A program made the translations under genes and the position numbers. Shown here piece by piece: positions 1-6,726 of a stretch of DNA of 32,267 nucleotides. The notes beneath the pieces are model-generated. The model was not told the origin of the DNA. It worked only from the letters and a program-made list of their open reading frames with translations, and did not search any database. The first letter of the stretch is position 1. Each line of letters begins with the position of its first letter. The DNA comes from Pseudomonadota bacterium (GTDB taxonomy: Bacteria; Pseudomonadota; Gammaproteobacteria; Xanthomonadales; Xanthomonadaceae): contig JAEWJB010000149.1 in NCBI GenBank assembly GCA_023386795.1, positions 1 to 32,267 of the forward strand, given 5' to 3'.

Positions 1-887
1 TGTTCAACCAGGGCCTGCACAGCTACCGCGACCTGCCGATCCGCTACGGCGAGTTCGGCTCGTGCCACCGCAACGAGCCGTCCGGCGCGCTGCACGGCAT
101 CCTGCGCGTGCGCGGCTTCACCCAGGACGACGGCCACGTGTTCTGCACCGAGGGGCAGATCGAAGGCGAGGTCCGCGCGTTCCACGAGCAGGCACTGAAG
201 GTCTACGCCGACTTCGGCTTCGAGGAAATCCAGATCAAGATCGCCCTGCGCCCGGATTCGCGCCTGGGCGACGACGCCACCTGGGACAAGGCCGAGGACG
301 CCCTGCGCTCGGCGCTGCGCGCCTCCGGCGTGGAATGGCAGGAGTTGCCGGGCGAGGGCGCCTTCTACGGCCCGAAGATCGAATACCACCTCAAGGACGC
401 CATCGGCCGCACCTGGCAGTTGGGCACCATGCAGGTCGATTTCATGATGCCCGGCCGCCTCGGCGCCGAGTACGTGGACGAGAACAGCCAGAAAAAGCAC
501 CCGGTCATGCTGCACCGGGCCATCGTGGGTTCGATGGAACGCTTCATCGGCATCCTGATCGAGCACCACGCCGGTTCCTTCCCGGTCTGGCTGGCCCCGG
601 TGCAGGTGGTGGTGGCCAATATCACCGATGCGCAGGCTGAATACGTTGAATCGGTTCGGAAAACCCTTGCAAATCAAGGCTTCCGGGTCCAGGCCGATTT
701 GCGCAACGAGAAGATCGGTTATAAGATTCGCGAGCATACGCTGCAGCGCGTCCCCTACCTGCTGGTCGTCGGCGACCGCGAGAGGGACAATGGCGCCGTT
801 GCGGTACGCACCCGTTCGGGCGAGGATCTGGGCACGATGTCCTTGGAAGCCTTTGCCGAACGCCTGCGTGCCGAGCGCGCCGCGTAA
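1..887 (+). CDS. thrS: Threonyl-tRNA synthetase, C-terminal part (5' end outside window)
   Basis: Charges tRNA-Thr with threonine in the cytoplasm. The reading frame is open from the first full codon (position 3) to the TAA at 885-887, giving about 294 residues of a protein normally near 640, so the TGS, editing and early catalytic parts lie upstream. Visible are the class II motif 2 region (CHRNEPSGALHGILRVRGF), the following QDDGHVFC segment, the PVMLHRAIVGSMERFIGIL motif 3 region and the C-terminal anticodon-binding domain (from VWLAPVQVVV through RNEKIGYKIREH). The gene is followed after 62 bases by infC, the usual order in gammaproteobacteria. No truncation is seen apart from the window edge. 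Confidence 0.97.
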   Translation, partial: FNQGLHSYRDLPIRYGEFGSCHRNEPSGALHGILRVRGFTQDDGHVFCTEGQIEGEVRAFHEQALKVYADFGFEEIQIKIALRPDSRLGDDATWDKAEDALRSALRASGVEWQELPGEGAFYGPKIEYHLKDAIGRTWQLGTMQVDFMMPGRLGAEYVDENSQKKHPVMLHRAIVGSMERFIGILIEHHAGSFPVWLAPVQVVVANITDAQAEYVESVRKTLANQGFRVQADLRNEKIGYKIREHTLQRVPYLLVVGDRERDNGAVAVRTRSGEDLGTMSLEAFAERLRAERAA

Positions 888-936
888 GCCAACCCCGGCC
901 GTCTGGATGTTCCGGAAGCGCCGGTTCGATTCCCCT

Positions 937-952
937 GGGAGATTGCAACATC
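937..952 (+). promoter_or_regulatory. infC: Shine-Dalgarno and ATC initiation codon of infC
   Basis: GGGAGA at 937-942 lies 7 bases upstream of ATC at 950-952. This site decides the infC start. A rare initiation codon on the IF-3 mRNA is the established basis of IF-3 autoregulation in enterobacteria. Confidence 0.75.
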
Positions 953-1477
953 AGTACACCTGACAACAAACAGAACCGCCGAAATGCAGAAATCCGTGTG
1001 CCGCGCGTCCGCGTGATCGGCAGCGACGGTGAGATGATCGGCGTGTTGTCGCGCGACGAAGCGCTGGCGAAGGCGGAAGAGGAAGGGCTCGACCTGGTCG
1101 AGATCCAGCCCCAGGCCGACCCGCCGGTCTGCAAGATCATGGACTTCGGCAAGTTCAAGTTCGAGCAGCAGAAGAAGGCCAACGAGGCCAAGAAGAAGAC
1201 CAAGCAGGTCGAGATCAAGGAGCTGAAGTTCCGTCCGGTCACGGACGAGGGCGACTACCAGATCAAGCTGCGCAACATGCGCCGCTTCCTGGAGGAAGGC
1301 GACAAGGTCAAGGTCAACATCCGCTTCCGTGGCCGCGAAATGAGCCACCAGGAACTCGGCCGCGAGATGGCTGCGCGGATCGAGGCCGACCTGGGCGAGG
1401 ACATCGTGATCGAATCGCGCCCGCGCCTGGAAGGCCGGCAGATGGTCATGATGATCGCGCCGAAGAAGAAGAGCTGA
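950..1477 (+). CDS. infC: Translation initiation factor IF-3, ATC start
   Basis: IF-3 binds the 30S subunit, prevents premature 50S joining and checks the initiator tRNA-start codon pair. The frame runs upstream of the first GTG (998) through STPDNKQNRRNAEIRVPRVR, the normal IF-3 N-terminus. The start that fits family length (175 residues) is an ATC codon at 950, with GGGAGA (937-942) placed 7 bases before it. No ATG, GTG or TTG lies in frame at a suitable place. Non-AUG infC starts (AUU in E. coli) are known and let IF-3 repress its own synthesis, so the same feedback is inferred here. The N-domain has GSDGEMIGVLSRDEAL. The C-domain carries KELKFRPVTDEGDYQIK and ends with the basic tail MMIAPKKKS. 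Confidence 0.95.
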   Translation: MSTPDNKQNRRNAEIRVPRVRVIGSDGEMIGVLSRDEALAKAEEEGLDLVEIQPQADPPVCKIMDFGKFKFEQQKKANEAKKKTKQVEIKELKFRPVTDEGDYQIKLRNMRRFLEEGDKVKVNIRFRGREMSHQELGREMAARIEADLGEDIVIESRPRLEGRQMVMMIAPKKKS

Positions 1478-1486
1478 TCCAGCTCC

Positions 1487-1508
1487 GGCCGGTGGCACCC
1501 CACCGGCC
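1487..1508 (+). other. Strong hairpin after infC
   Basis: A perfect 9-bp inverted repeat (GGCCGGTGG, loop CACC, CCACCGGCC) begins 9 bases after the infC stop. No T-run follows, so it is not a classical intrinsic terminator. It may protect the infC 3' end or act as a partial terminator between infC and rpmI. Confidence 0.5.
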
Positions 1509-1549
1509 CTGGACGGCGCCCACCGCGCCGTCATGCAGAACCCGCTGAT

Positions 1550-1578
1550 TTGCAAGACTTTCCCGACCCGGGCATAAT
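1550..1578 (+). promoter_or_regulatory. Candidate sigma70 promoter for rpmI-rplT
   Basis: TTGCAA (1550-1555) and CATAAT (1573-1578) are separated by 17 bases, a good match to sigma70 consensus. Transcription would begin near 1585 and give a leader of about 150 bases before rpmI. Such a promoter between infC and rpmI would allow the ribosomal protein genes to be expressed apart from thrS-infC. Confidence 0.6.
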
Positions 1579-1584
1579 CTGCGG

Positions 1585-1736
1585 CCCGATCCGTCGGGAT
1601 TGCCGTGCAAACGGTGACAGGACCGGCTGTTGTTCCTTAGGAATCAAGAGCTTACAAGCAGGCGAGGGCATGGACGGAAAGTGTGGCGCGAGCCACCGCC
1701 CTGGTCAGTGACATAAAAACCATCAAGGACATAGCA
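1585..1736 (+). promoter_or_regulatory. Structured 5' leader of rpmI-rplT
   Basis: The leader holds three short hairpins. CCCGA/TCGGG is at 1585-1598 with loop TCCG. CCGT/ACGG is at 1603-1614 with a GCAA (GNRA) tetraloop. TTCC/GGAA is at 1633-1643. In enterobacteria L20 represses rpmI-rplT by binding a leader structure; a similar role here is inferred from position only. The rpmI ribosome-binding site AAGGA (1725-1729) closes the leader. Confidence 0.35.
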
Positions 1737-1934
1737 ATGCCCAAGATCAAGACCAACCGGGCGGCGGCCAAGCGTTTCCGCAAGACCGCTTCCGGCAAGT
1801 ATAAGGCTGGCCACGCCAACCGTAGCCACATCCTCACCAAGAAGGCGACCAAGCGGAAGCGCAACCTGCGGCAGACGAACCACGTTCGTGCCGAGGACGC
1901 GGGCCGTCTGGACCGCATGCTTCCCTACCTCTGA
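1737..1934 (+). CDS. rpmI: 50S ribosomal protein L35
   Basis: A small basic protein of the large ribosomal subunit, 65 residues as is normal for the family. It begins MPKIKTNRAAAKRFRKT and ends in RLDRMLPYL. The ATG at 1737 is chosen over longer upstream readings because AAGGA sits 7 bases before it and because L35 proteins start MPK(I/M)KT. Its TGA (1932-1934) overlaps the Shine-Dalgarno of rplT, so the two genes are tightly linked and probably translationally coupled. Confidence 0.98.
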   Translation: MPKIKTNRAAAKRFRKTASGKYKAGHANRSHILTKKATKRKRNLRQTNHVRAEDAGRLDRMLPYL

Positions 1935-1944
1935 GGACTGAACA

Positions 1945-2304
1945 ATGGCACGAGTTAAGCGTGGTGTGCAGGCGCGTCGCCGGCACAAGAAAATCCTGAC
2001 CCTGGCGAAGGGCTACTACAACGCCCGTCGCAAGGTCTTCCGCGTCGCCAAGCAGGCGGTCATCAAGGCGCAGCAGTACGCCTACATCGGCCGCAAGCAG
2101 AAGAAGCGCAACTTCCGTTCGCTGTGGATCACCCGCATCAATGCGGCTGCCCGCATCAACGGCCTGAGCTACAGCCGTTTCATGAACGGCCTGCTGAAGG
2201 CTGGCATCACCCTGGACCGCAAGGTGCTGGCGGACATCGCCGTGCACGACGCGGCGGGTTTTGCGGCGCTGGCTGAAAAGGCAAAGGGCGCGCTGGCGGC
2301 ATAA
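1945..2304 (+). CDS. rplT: 50S ribosomal protein L20
   Basis: An early 23S rRNA-binding assembly protein of the large subunit, 119 residues. It is recognised by MARVKRGVQARRRHKKILTL at the N-terminus, with the long basic helix, and by the globular part with GLSYSRFMNGL. GAGGA (1933-1937), overlapping the rpmI stop, provides the ribosome-binding site 7 bases before ATG 1945. In E. coli L20 is the autogenous repressor of the rpmI-rplT operon. The gene is followed by tandem hairpins, the second with a T-run, ahead of pheS. Confidence 0.98.
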   Translation: MARVKRGVQARRRHKKILTLAKGYYNARRKVFRVAKQAVIKAQQYAYIGRKQKKRNFRSLWITRINAAARINGLSYSRFMNGLLKAGITLDRKVLADIAVHDAAGFAALAEKAKGALAA

Positions 2305-2317
2305 GTCGTTCCGGTCG

Positions 2318-2334
2318 CCCGCGCGTGGCGCGGG
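2318..2334 (+). other. Hairpin upstream of the pheS attenuator
   Basis: Perfect 7-bp inverted repeat CCCGCGC-GTG-GCGCGGG, 14 bases after the rplT stop and 20 bases before the terminator-type hairpin. It could be an rplT 3' end structure or part of a larger attenuator fold. Confidence 0.4.
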
Positions 2335-2354
2335 TGTCCAGGTAGGACCAATGC

Positions 2355-2390
2355 ATGGGGAAGGGCGCGAGTCCTTCCCCATTCTTTTTT
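2355..2390 (+). terminator. Intrinsic terminator / attenuator between rplT and pheS
   Basis: A 10-bp stem (ATGGGGAAGG at 2355-2364 with CCTTCCCCAT at 2373-2382, 8-base loop) is followed directly by TTCTTTTTT (2382-2390). This is a textbook rho-independent terminator lying before pheS. Since no clear pheS promoter is seen downstream, partial read-through or regulated attenuation of pheST is inferred, as is known for enterobacterial pheST. Confidence 0.75.
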
Positions 2391-2444
2391 GTGCCGGCGC
2401 ATGCCGGACGGACACTGCAAGCAGGACACGTGGCAAGCCCATGA
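2355..2444 (+). CDS. Possible 29-residue leader peptide of pheS (contains FFF)
   Basis: A short ORF starts at the ATG that is also the first three bases of the attenuator stem. TAGGA (2343-2347) lies 7 bases upstream, an ideal spacing. Residues 7-14 read PSPFFFVP; the three Phe codons come from TTCTTTTTT of the terminator tail. Its TGA (2442-2444) overlaps the pheS ATG (2441-2443) as ATGA, and pheS has no convincing ribosome-binding site of its own. E. coli pheST is controlled by a Phe-rich leader peptide (pheM), so the idea is attractive, but here the Phe codons lie in the T-run rather than upstream of the hairpin. The FFF may simply be a by-product of the T-run. Confidence 0.35.
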   Translation: MGKGASPSPFFFVPAHAGRTLQAGHVASP

Positions 2445-3436
2445 GCGAGATCGAAACCCTGACCGGACAGGCGCTGGCGGATATCGCCGCGGCGCAGGCG
2501 CCCGAGCACCTGGAAAACCTGCGCGTGGCCCTGCTGGGCAAGAGCGGCAGCATTACCGCCCAGCTCAAGCAGCTCGGCGCCTTGCCGCCGGAGCAGCGCA
2601 AGGCAGCCGGCGAGGCGATCAACCTGGCCCGCGATGCGGTGTCCGAAGCGCTGGCGCAGCGCCGCCAGGTGCTGGATGCCGCCGCCCTGGACGCCCGCCT
2701 GGCCGGCGAGCGCATCGACATCACCCTGCCGGGCCGTCGTGCCGAGCGCGGTGGCCTGCATCCGGTCAGTCGCACGCTGGAACGCATCACCGGCATCTTC
2801 GCGCGGCTGGGCTATGAGCTCGCCGACGGCCCGGAGATCGAGGACGACTGGCACAACTTCGAGGCGCTGAACTTCCCGCCGCACCATCCGGCGCGCGCCA
2901 TGCACGACACCTTCTACTTCGGCGATGGCCGCTTGCTGCGCACCCATACCTCGGGCGTGCAGGTGCGCTACATGGGCGAGCACCAGCCGCCGTTGCGCAT
3001 GATCGCCGCCGGCAAGGTCTACCGCAGCGACAGCGACCAGACCCATTCGCCGATGTTCCACCAGGTCGAGGGCCTGCTGGTCGACGAGCATTCGACCTTC
3101 GCCGACCTCAAGGGCACGCTGGCCGAATTCGTGCGCGCGTTCTTCGAGCGCGACTTCGAGATGCGCTTCCGTCCCAGCTACTTCCCGTTCGTCGAGCCCG
3201 GCGCGGAAGTGGACATCGCCTGGCAGCAGCCGGACGGCAGCACACGCTGGCTGGAAGTGCTCGGCTGCGGCATGGTGCATCCGAACGTGCTGCGCGCGGT
3301 CGGCATCGATCCGGAGCGCTACACCGGCTTCGCGTTCGGCCTGGGCGTGGAGCGCTTCGCGATGCTGCGCTATGGCGTCAACGACCTGCGCGCGTTCTTC
3401 GAGAACGACGTGCGGTTCCTGCGCCAGTTCGCCTGA
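2441..3436 (+). CDS. pheS: Phenylalanyl-tRNA synthetase alpha subunit
   Basis: Catalytic subunit of the alpha2-beta2 enzyme that charges tRNA-Phe, 331 residues as usual. The start MSEIETLTGQALADI is placed at 2441 by homology; the in-frame ATG at 2351 would add 30 unlikely residues and run through the terminator. The N-terminal coiled coil occupies about residues 1-85. The class II core follows, with HPVSRTLERITGIFARLGY, the FNFPP-type segment NFPPHHPARAMHDTFY, motif 2 (RMIAAGKVYRSDSDQTHSP) and motif 3 (FGLGVERFAMLRYGVNDLR). It is probably co-transcribed with pheT, 41 bases downstream, and perhaps translationally coupled to the short upstream ORF. Confidence 0.97.
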   Translation: MSEIETLTGQALADIAAAQAPEHLENLRVALLGKSGSITAQLKQLGALPPEQRKAAGEAINLARDAVSEALAQRRQVLDAAALDARLAGERIDITLPGRRAERGGLHPVSRTLERITGIFARLGYELADGPEIEDDWHNFEALNFPPHHPARAMHDTFYFGDGRLLRTHTSGVQVRYMGEHQPPLRMIAAGKVYRSDSDQTHSPMFHQVEGLLVDEHSTFADLKGTLAEFVRAFFERDFEMRFRPSYFPFVEPGAEVDIAWQQPDGSTRWLEVLGCGMVHPNVLRAVGIDPERYTGFAFGLGVERFAMLRYGVNDLRAFFENDVRFLRQFA

Positions 3437-3477
3437 GTCGAACGTCCTTCCCTTTCGCTTCCTGATCCCGGCTCCCC

Positions 3478-5856
3478 ATGAAATTCTCCGAAAACTGGCT
3501 GCGCAGCCATGTCCCCACCGACGCCGACCGCGACGCGCTGGCCGCGACCCTGACCGCCATCGGCCTGGAGGTCGAAGAAGTCACGCCGCTCGGCGCCTCG
3601 CTGGGCCAGGTGGTGGTGGCGCGTATCGTCGGGGCGGTACGCCACCCCGAAGCCGACCGCCTGCAGGTCTGCCAGGTCGATGCCGGCGGCGGTGAGCGCC
3701 TGCAGATCGTGTGCGGTGCGCCGAACGCGCGCCCGGGCCTGGTCGCGCCGCTGGCGCTGGTGGGCGCACAGATCGGCGAGATGAAGATCAAGGCGGCCAA
3801 GCTGCGCGGCGTGGAATCCAACGGCATGCTGTGCTCGGCCAAGGAACTGGGCCTGGACAGCGATGCCTCCGGCCTGTTCGAGCTGCCGGACGACGCGCCC
3901 GTCGGCACGCCGCTGGCCGACTACCTCGGCCTGCCGGACGCCAGCATCGAGATCAAGCTCACGCCGAACCGCGCCGATTGCTTCAGCGTGCGTGGCATTG
4001 CCTACGACGTCGCCGCCGCGTGCGGCAGCGAAGTGGTGGCGATGGACATTGCCGCGGTGCCGGCGGTCTCTTCCCGCAGCATCGCCGTCGAACTCAACGC
4101 CGGCGCGGAAGCACCGCGATTCTGTGGCCGCGTGATCGAGGGCATCGACCCGGCCGCGCGCACCCCCGTGTGGATGGCCGAGCGCCTGCGCCGCAGCGGC
4201 GTGCGCCCGGTGTCGCTGCTGGTGGACATCACGCAGTACGTGATGCTCGAACTCGGCCAGCCGATGCATGCCTACGACCTCGATACGCTGAAGGGACCCG
4301 TCGCCGCGCGTCGTTCGCGCGCGGGCGAGGCGCTCAAGCTGCTCGATGGCCGCGAGGTGACGCTCGACGAAAGCTTCCTGGTCATCACCGATGCCGACCG
4401 CCCGGTCGGCCTGGCTGGCCTGATGGGCGGCTTCGACACCCGCGTCACCGACGCCACCGCCAACGTGTTCCTCGAAGCTGCGCACTTCCAGCCGGCGGCC
4501 ATCATGGGCCGTGGCCGCAAGCTCGGCCTGCATACCGATGCCGGCCACCGTTTCGAGCGTGGCGTGGATCCGCAGCTGCCGCCGCAGGCCATCGAACTGG
4601 CCACGCGCCTGGTGCTGGAGTTGGCAGGCGGTACGCCCGGCCCGGTCATCCAGGTTGATCTGCCGCAGCACCTGCCGGTGGCCGCGCGCATTGGCCTGCG
4701 CCGCGCGCGCGTGTCCCGCGTGCTCGGACTTGAAATTGGTGATGCCGAGATCGAGCGCATCCTGCGCGCGCTGGGCATGCAGGTGGAGGCGGAAGCCGCC
4801 GGTTGGCAGGTCACCGCGCCGACGCGCCGTTTCGACATCGCCATCGAGGAAGACCTGATCGAGGAGCTGGCGCGTATCCACGGCTACGACCGCATCCCGA
4901 CCACGTTGCCCGGTGGTGCCAGCCGCATCGCCATGCCGAGCGAGACGGTACTCGAGGACTCGGCCGTGCGTGCCCAGCTGGTCGCGCGCGACCTGCAGGA
5001 AACCATCAACTACGCCTTTGTCGAGGCCGACTTGCTGGCCAAGTGGCAGTTGCAGGATGGGCTCGTGCCGCTGGCCAACCCGCTCAGCGCCGAGCTGGCG
5101 GTGATGCGCCCGGCACTGCTGCCGGGGCTGGTCGCCGCGCTGGGCCGCAACGCCGCCCGCCAGGCCGGCCGCGTGCGGCTGTTCGAGGTCGGCAAGGTGT
5201 TCGCCGCCCCGTCCGAAGTCGCCGCCGCGCCGGTTGAAACCCAGCACGTGGCCGCCGCGGTGTGCGGCGACGCCGTCGCGCTGCAGTGGGGCGAGCCGGC
5301 CCGCAAGGTCGATTTCCATGACCTCAAGGGCGACCTGGCCTCGCTGGCCGCCGCCAGTGGCGCGGTACTGGAATACCGGGTATCCACGCGCCCGTATGGC
5401 CATCCGGGCCGTTCCGCCGACGTCTGGCGCGACGGCCAGTGCATTGGCTGGATCGGCCAACTGCACCCGGCGCTGGCCAAGGCGCTGGAAATCGACGTGG
5501 ATGTCGTCGTGTTCGAGCTGGCCCTGGCCCCGCTGGCGGCCCGCGCGCTGCCGCGCGCCGGCGAGCTCTCGCGATTCCCCTCGGTGCGCCGCGACCTGGC
5601 CTTCCTGGTGCCCGAGCAGGTGGCTTGGGCGGACCTGGCCGCCACCGTGCGTGCCAGCATTGGCCCGCTGCTGCGCGATGTCCTGTTGTTTGACCGCTAC
5701 GTCGGCCCCGGCGTCGAAGCCGGCTTCAAGAGTCTGGCTATGGGCTTGATTTTGCAGGATAACTCGCGCACGCTCACGGATCGGGACGTGGAGGCCGTGG
5801 TTGCCGATGTGGTGGCCGCCGTCGAGCGCGAGCATCGCGCCCGGATCCGGAGTTGA
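3478..5856 (+). CDS. pheT: Phenylalanyl-tRNA synthetase beta subunit
   Basis: Large subunit of PheRS, 792 residues, full length. Domains in order: an EMAP/OB-like tRNA-binding domain (about 40-150, with LQIVCGAPNARPGLVAPLA and SNGMLCSAKELGL); the B3/B4 editing module (about 210-370); the B5 domain (about 400-470, RARVSRVLGLEIGDAEIERIL); the catalytic-like core (EEDLIEELARIHGYDRIP); and the C-terminal FDX-ACB anticodon domain (about 698-790, FPSVRRDLAFLV to NSRTLTDRDVEAVV). It starts MKFSENWLRSHV, the normal family start. No strong Shine-Dalgarno is seen. ihfA follows after 21 bases, as in other gammaproteobacteria. Confidence 0.98.
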   Translation: MKFSENWLRSHVPTDADRDALAATLTAIGLEVEEVTPLGASLGQVVVARIVGAVRHPEADRLQVCQVDAGGGERLQIVCGAPNARPGLVAPLALVGAQIGEMKIKAAKLRGVESNGMLCSAKELGLDSDASGLFELPDDAPVGTPLADYLGLPDASIEIKLTPNRADCFSVRGIAYDVAAACGSEVVAMDIAAVPAVSSRSIAVELNAGAEAPRFCGRVIEGIDPAARTPVWMAERLRRSGVRPVSLLVDITQYVMLELGQPMHAYDLDTLKGPVAARRSRAGEALKLLDGREVTLDESFLVITDADRPVGLAGLMGGFDTRVTDATANVFLEAAHFQPAAIMGRGRKLGLHTDAGHRFERGVDPQLPPQAIELATRLVLELAGGTPGPVIQVDLPQHLPVAARIGLRRARVSRVLGLEIGDAEIERILRALGMQVEAEAAGWQVTAPTRRFDIAIEEDLIEELARIHGYDRIPTTLPGGASRIAMPSETVLEDSAVRAQLVARDLQETINYAFVEADLLAKWQLQDGLVPLANPLSAELAVMRPALLPGLVAALGRNAARQAGRVRLFEVGKVFAAPSEVAAAPVETQHVAAAVCGDAVALQWGEPARKVDFHDLKGDLASLAAASGAVLEYRVSTRPYGHPGRSADVWRDGQCIGWIGQLHPALAKALEIDVDVVVFELALAPLAARALPRAGELSRFPSVRRDLAFLVPEQVAWADLAATVRASIGPLLRDVLLFDRYVGPGVEAGFKSLAMGLILQDNSRTLTDRDVEAVVADVVAAVEREHRARIRS

Positions 5857-5877
5857 GGCGGTAACAGGGGGCATGCC

Positions 5878-6177
5878 ATGGCATTGACCAAAGCGGAAAT
5901 GGCCGAGCGCCTGTTCGACGAAGTCGGTCTGAACAAGCGCGAGGCCAAGGAGTTCGTCGACGCGTTCTTCGACGTGCTGCGCGATGCGCTGGAGCAGGGA
6001 CGCCAGGTGAAGCTGTCGGGTTTCGGCAACTTCGACTTGCGGCGCAAGAACCAGAGGCCCGGTCGCAATCCCAAGACCGGCGAGGAAATTCCGATTTCCG
6101 CGCGGACGGTGGTGACCTTCCGTCCGGGACAGAAGCTCAAGGAACGGGTGGAGACCTATGCTGGATCCGGGCAGTAA
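5878..6177 (+). CDS. ihfA: Integration host factor alpha subunit
   Basis: Sequence-specific DNA-bending nucleoid protein, forms a heterodimer with IHF-beta. 99 residues, as expected. Seen are MALTKAEMAERLFDEVGLNKREAK (helical N-terminal dimer body), the GFGNFDLRRK strand region and the DNA-intercalating arm RPGRNPKTGEEIPI (about 60-73) with its Pro at the tip. It is 21 bases after pheT, a conserved placement, and overlaps the next gene by 20 bases. IHF commonly acts on exopolysaccharide and adhesin promoters; any role on the nearby gum promoter is only possible. Confidence 0.98.
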   Translation: MALTKAEMAERLFDEVGLNKREAKEFVDAFFDVLRDALEQGRQVKLSGFGNFDLRRKNQRPGRNPKTGEEIPISARTVVTFRPGQKLKERVETYAGSGQ

Positions 6178-6514
6178 CCGCGAACTTCCGCCGATACCGG
6201 CCAAGCGCTACTTCACCATCGGTGAAGTGAGCGAGCTGTGCGACGTCAAGCCGCACGTGCTGCGCTACTGGGAAACGGAATTTCCCAGCCTGGAGCCGGT
6301 GAAGCGCCGCGGCAACCGCCGCTACTACCAGCGCCATGACGTGCTGATGGTGCGGCAGATCCGCGGGCTGCTCTACGAACAGGGTTACACCATCGGCGGC
6401 GCGCGCCTGCGCCTGGACAGCGCCGGTGCGCGCGAGGAATCGGCGCTGAGCAACCAGATCATCAAGCAGGTGCGGATGGAGCTGGAAGAAGTCCTGCAGC
6501 TGCTGCGTCGCTGA
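6158..6514 (+). CDS. MerR-family DNA-binding protein
   Basis: 118-residue transcription regulator with an N-terminal MerR winged helix-turn-helix (about 17-85): RYFTIGEVSELCDVKPHVLRYWETEFPSL and the wing KRRGNRRYYQRHDVLMVRQI. The C-terminal part (NQIIKQVRMELEEVLQLLRR) is a short helix suited to dimerisation, and no metal- or ligand-binding cysteine cluster is present. The start overlaps ihfA by 20 bases, indicating co-transcription and coupling. This ihfA-merR pair is common in gammaproteobacteria; its target genes are not known from the sequence. Confidence 0.93.
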   Translation: MLDPGSNRELPPIPAKRYFTIGEVSELCDVKPHVLRYWETEFPSLEPVKRRGNRRYYQRHDVLMVRQIRGLLYEQGYTIGGARLRLDSAGAREESALSNQIIKQVRMELEEVLQLLRR

Positions 6515-6520
6515 AGTCGA

Positions 6521-6549
6521 GCGACAACGGCGTGCGAAGCCGTTATAAT
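6521..6549 (+). promoter_or_regulatory. Promoter of tRNA-Pro
   Basis: GCGACA (6521-6526) and a perfect TATAAT (6544-6549) are separated by 17 bases. A GC-rich stretch follows the -10 box (GCAGGCCGCCCGC), the discriminator type found at stringently controlled stable RNA promoters. Transcription would start near 6556, about 29 bases before the mature tRNA. Confidence 0.7.
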
Positions 6550-6584
6550 CGCAGGCCGCCCGCAGGGGCGGTGCACCAACCTTC

Positions 6585-6661
6585 CGGGGTATAGCGCAGC
6601 CTGGTAGCGCACCAGTCTGGGGGACTGGTGGTCGTCGGTTCGAATCCGGCTACCCCGACCA
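6585..6661 (+). tRNA. tRNA-Pro (anticodon GGG)
   Basis: A complete 77-base cloverleaf. The acceptor stem CGGGGTA pairs with TACCCCG, the D-arm has GCGC/GCGC stems, and the anticodon stem CCAGT/ACTGG encloses the loop CTGGGGG, giving anticodon GGG. The T-arm GTCGG-TTCGAAT-CCGGC is intact and 3' CCA is encoded (6659-6661). It reads CCC and CCU proline codons. It lies between the translation block and the accessory/gum region. Confidence 0.97.
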
Positions 6662-6676
6662 AATCAAGTGGCATCA

Positions 6677-6710
6677 ATGGCCTGCGTCGCTAAGACGCGG
6701 GCCATTTTTT
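6677..6710 (+). terminator. Intrinsic terminator after tRNA-Pro
   Basis: A 12-bp stem with one G-T wobble (ATGGCCTGCGTC at 6677-6688 with GACGCGGGCCAT at 6694-6705, loop GCTAA) followed by six T. This separates tRNA transcription from the downstream genes. Confidence 0.9.
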
Positions 6711-6726
6711 CTTCTGCCTGTCGACC

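Noticed and set aside
2351..2440. N-terminally extended pheS from ATG 2351
   Set aside because: Would add 30 residues not found in PheS proteins and translate through the terminator; spacing to the Shine-Dalgarno is too short for this ATG.
3370..6204. 944-codon open frame on the minus strand opposite pheS/pheT/ihfA
   Set aside because: Mirror of the strong codon bias of pheT in a GC-rich genome; composition is low-complexity (Arg, Gly, His, Gln) and pheT is a certain gene.
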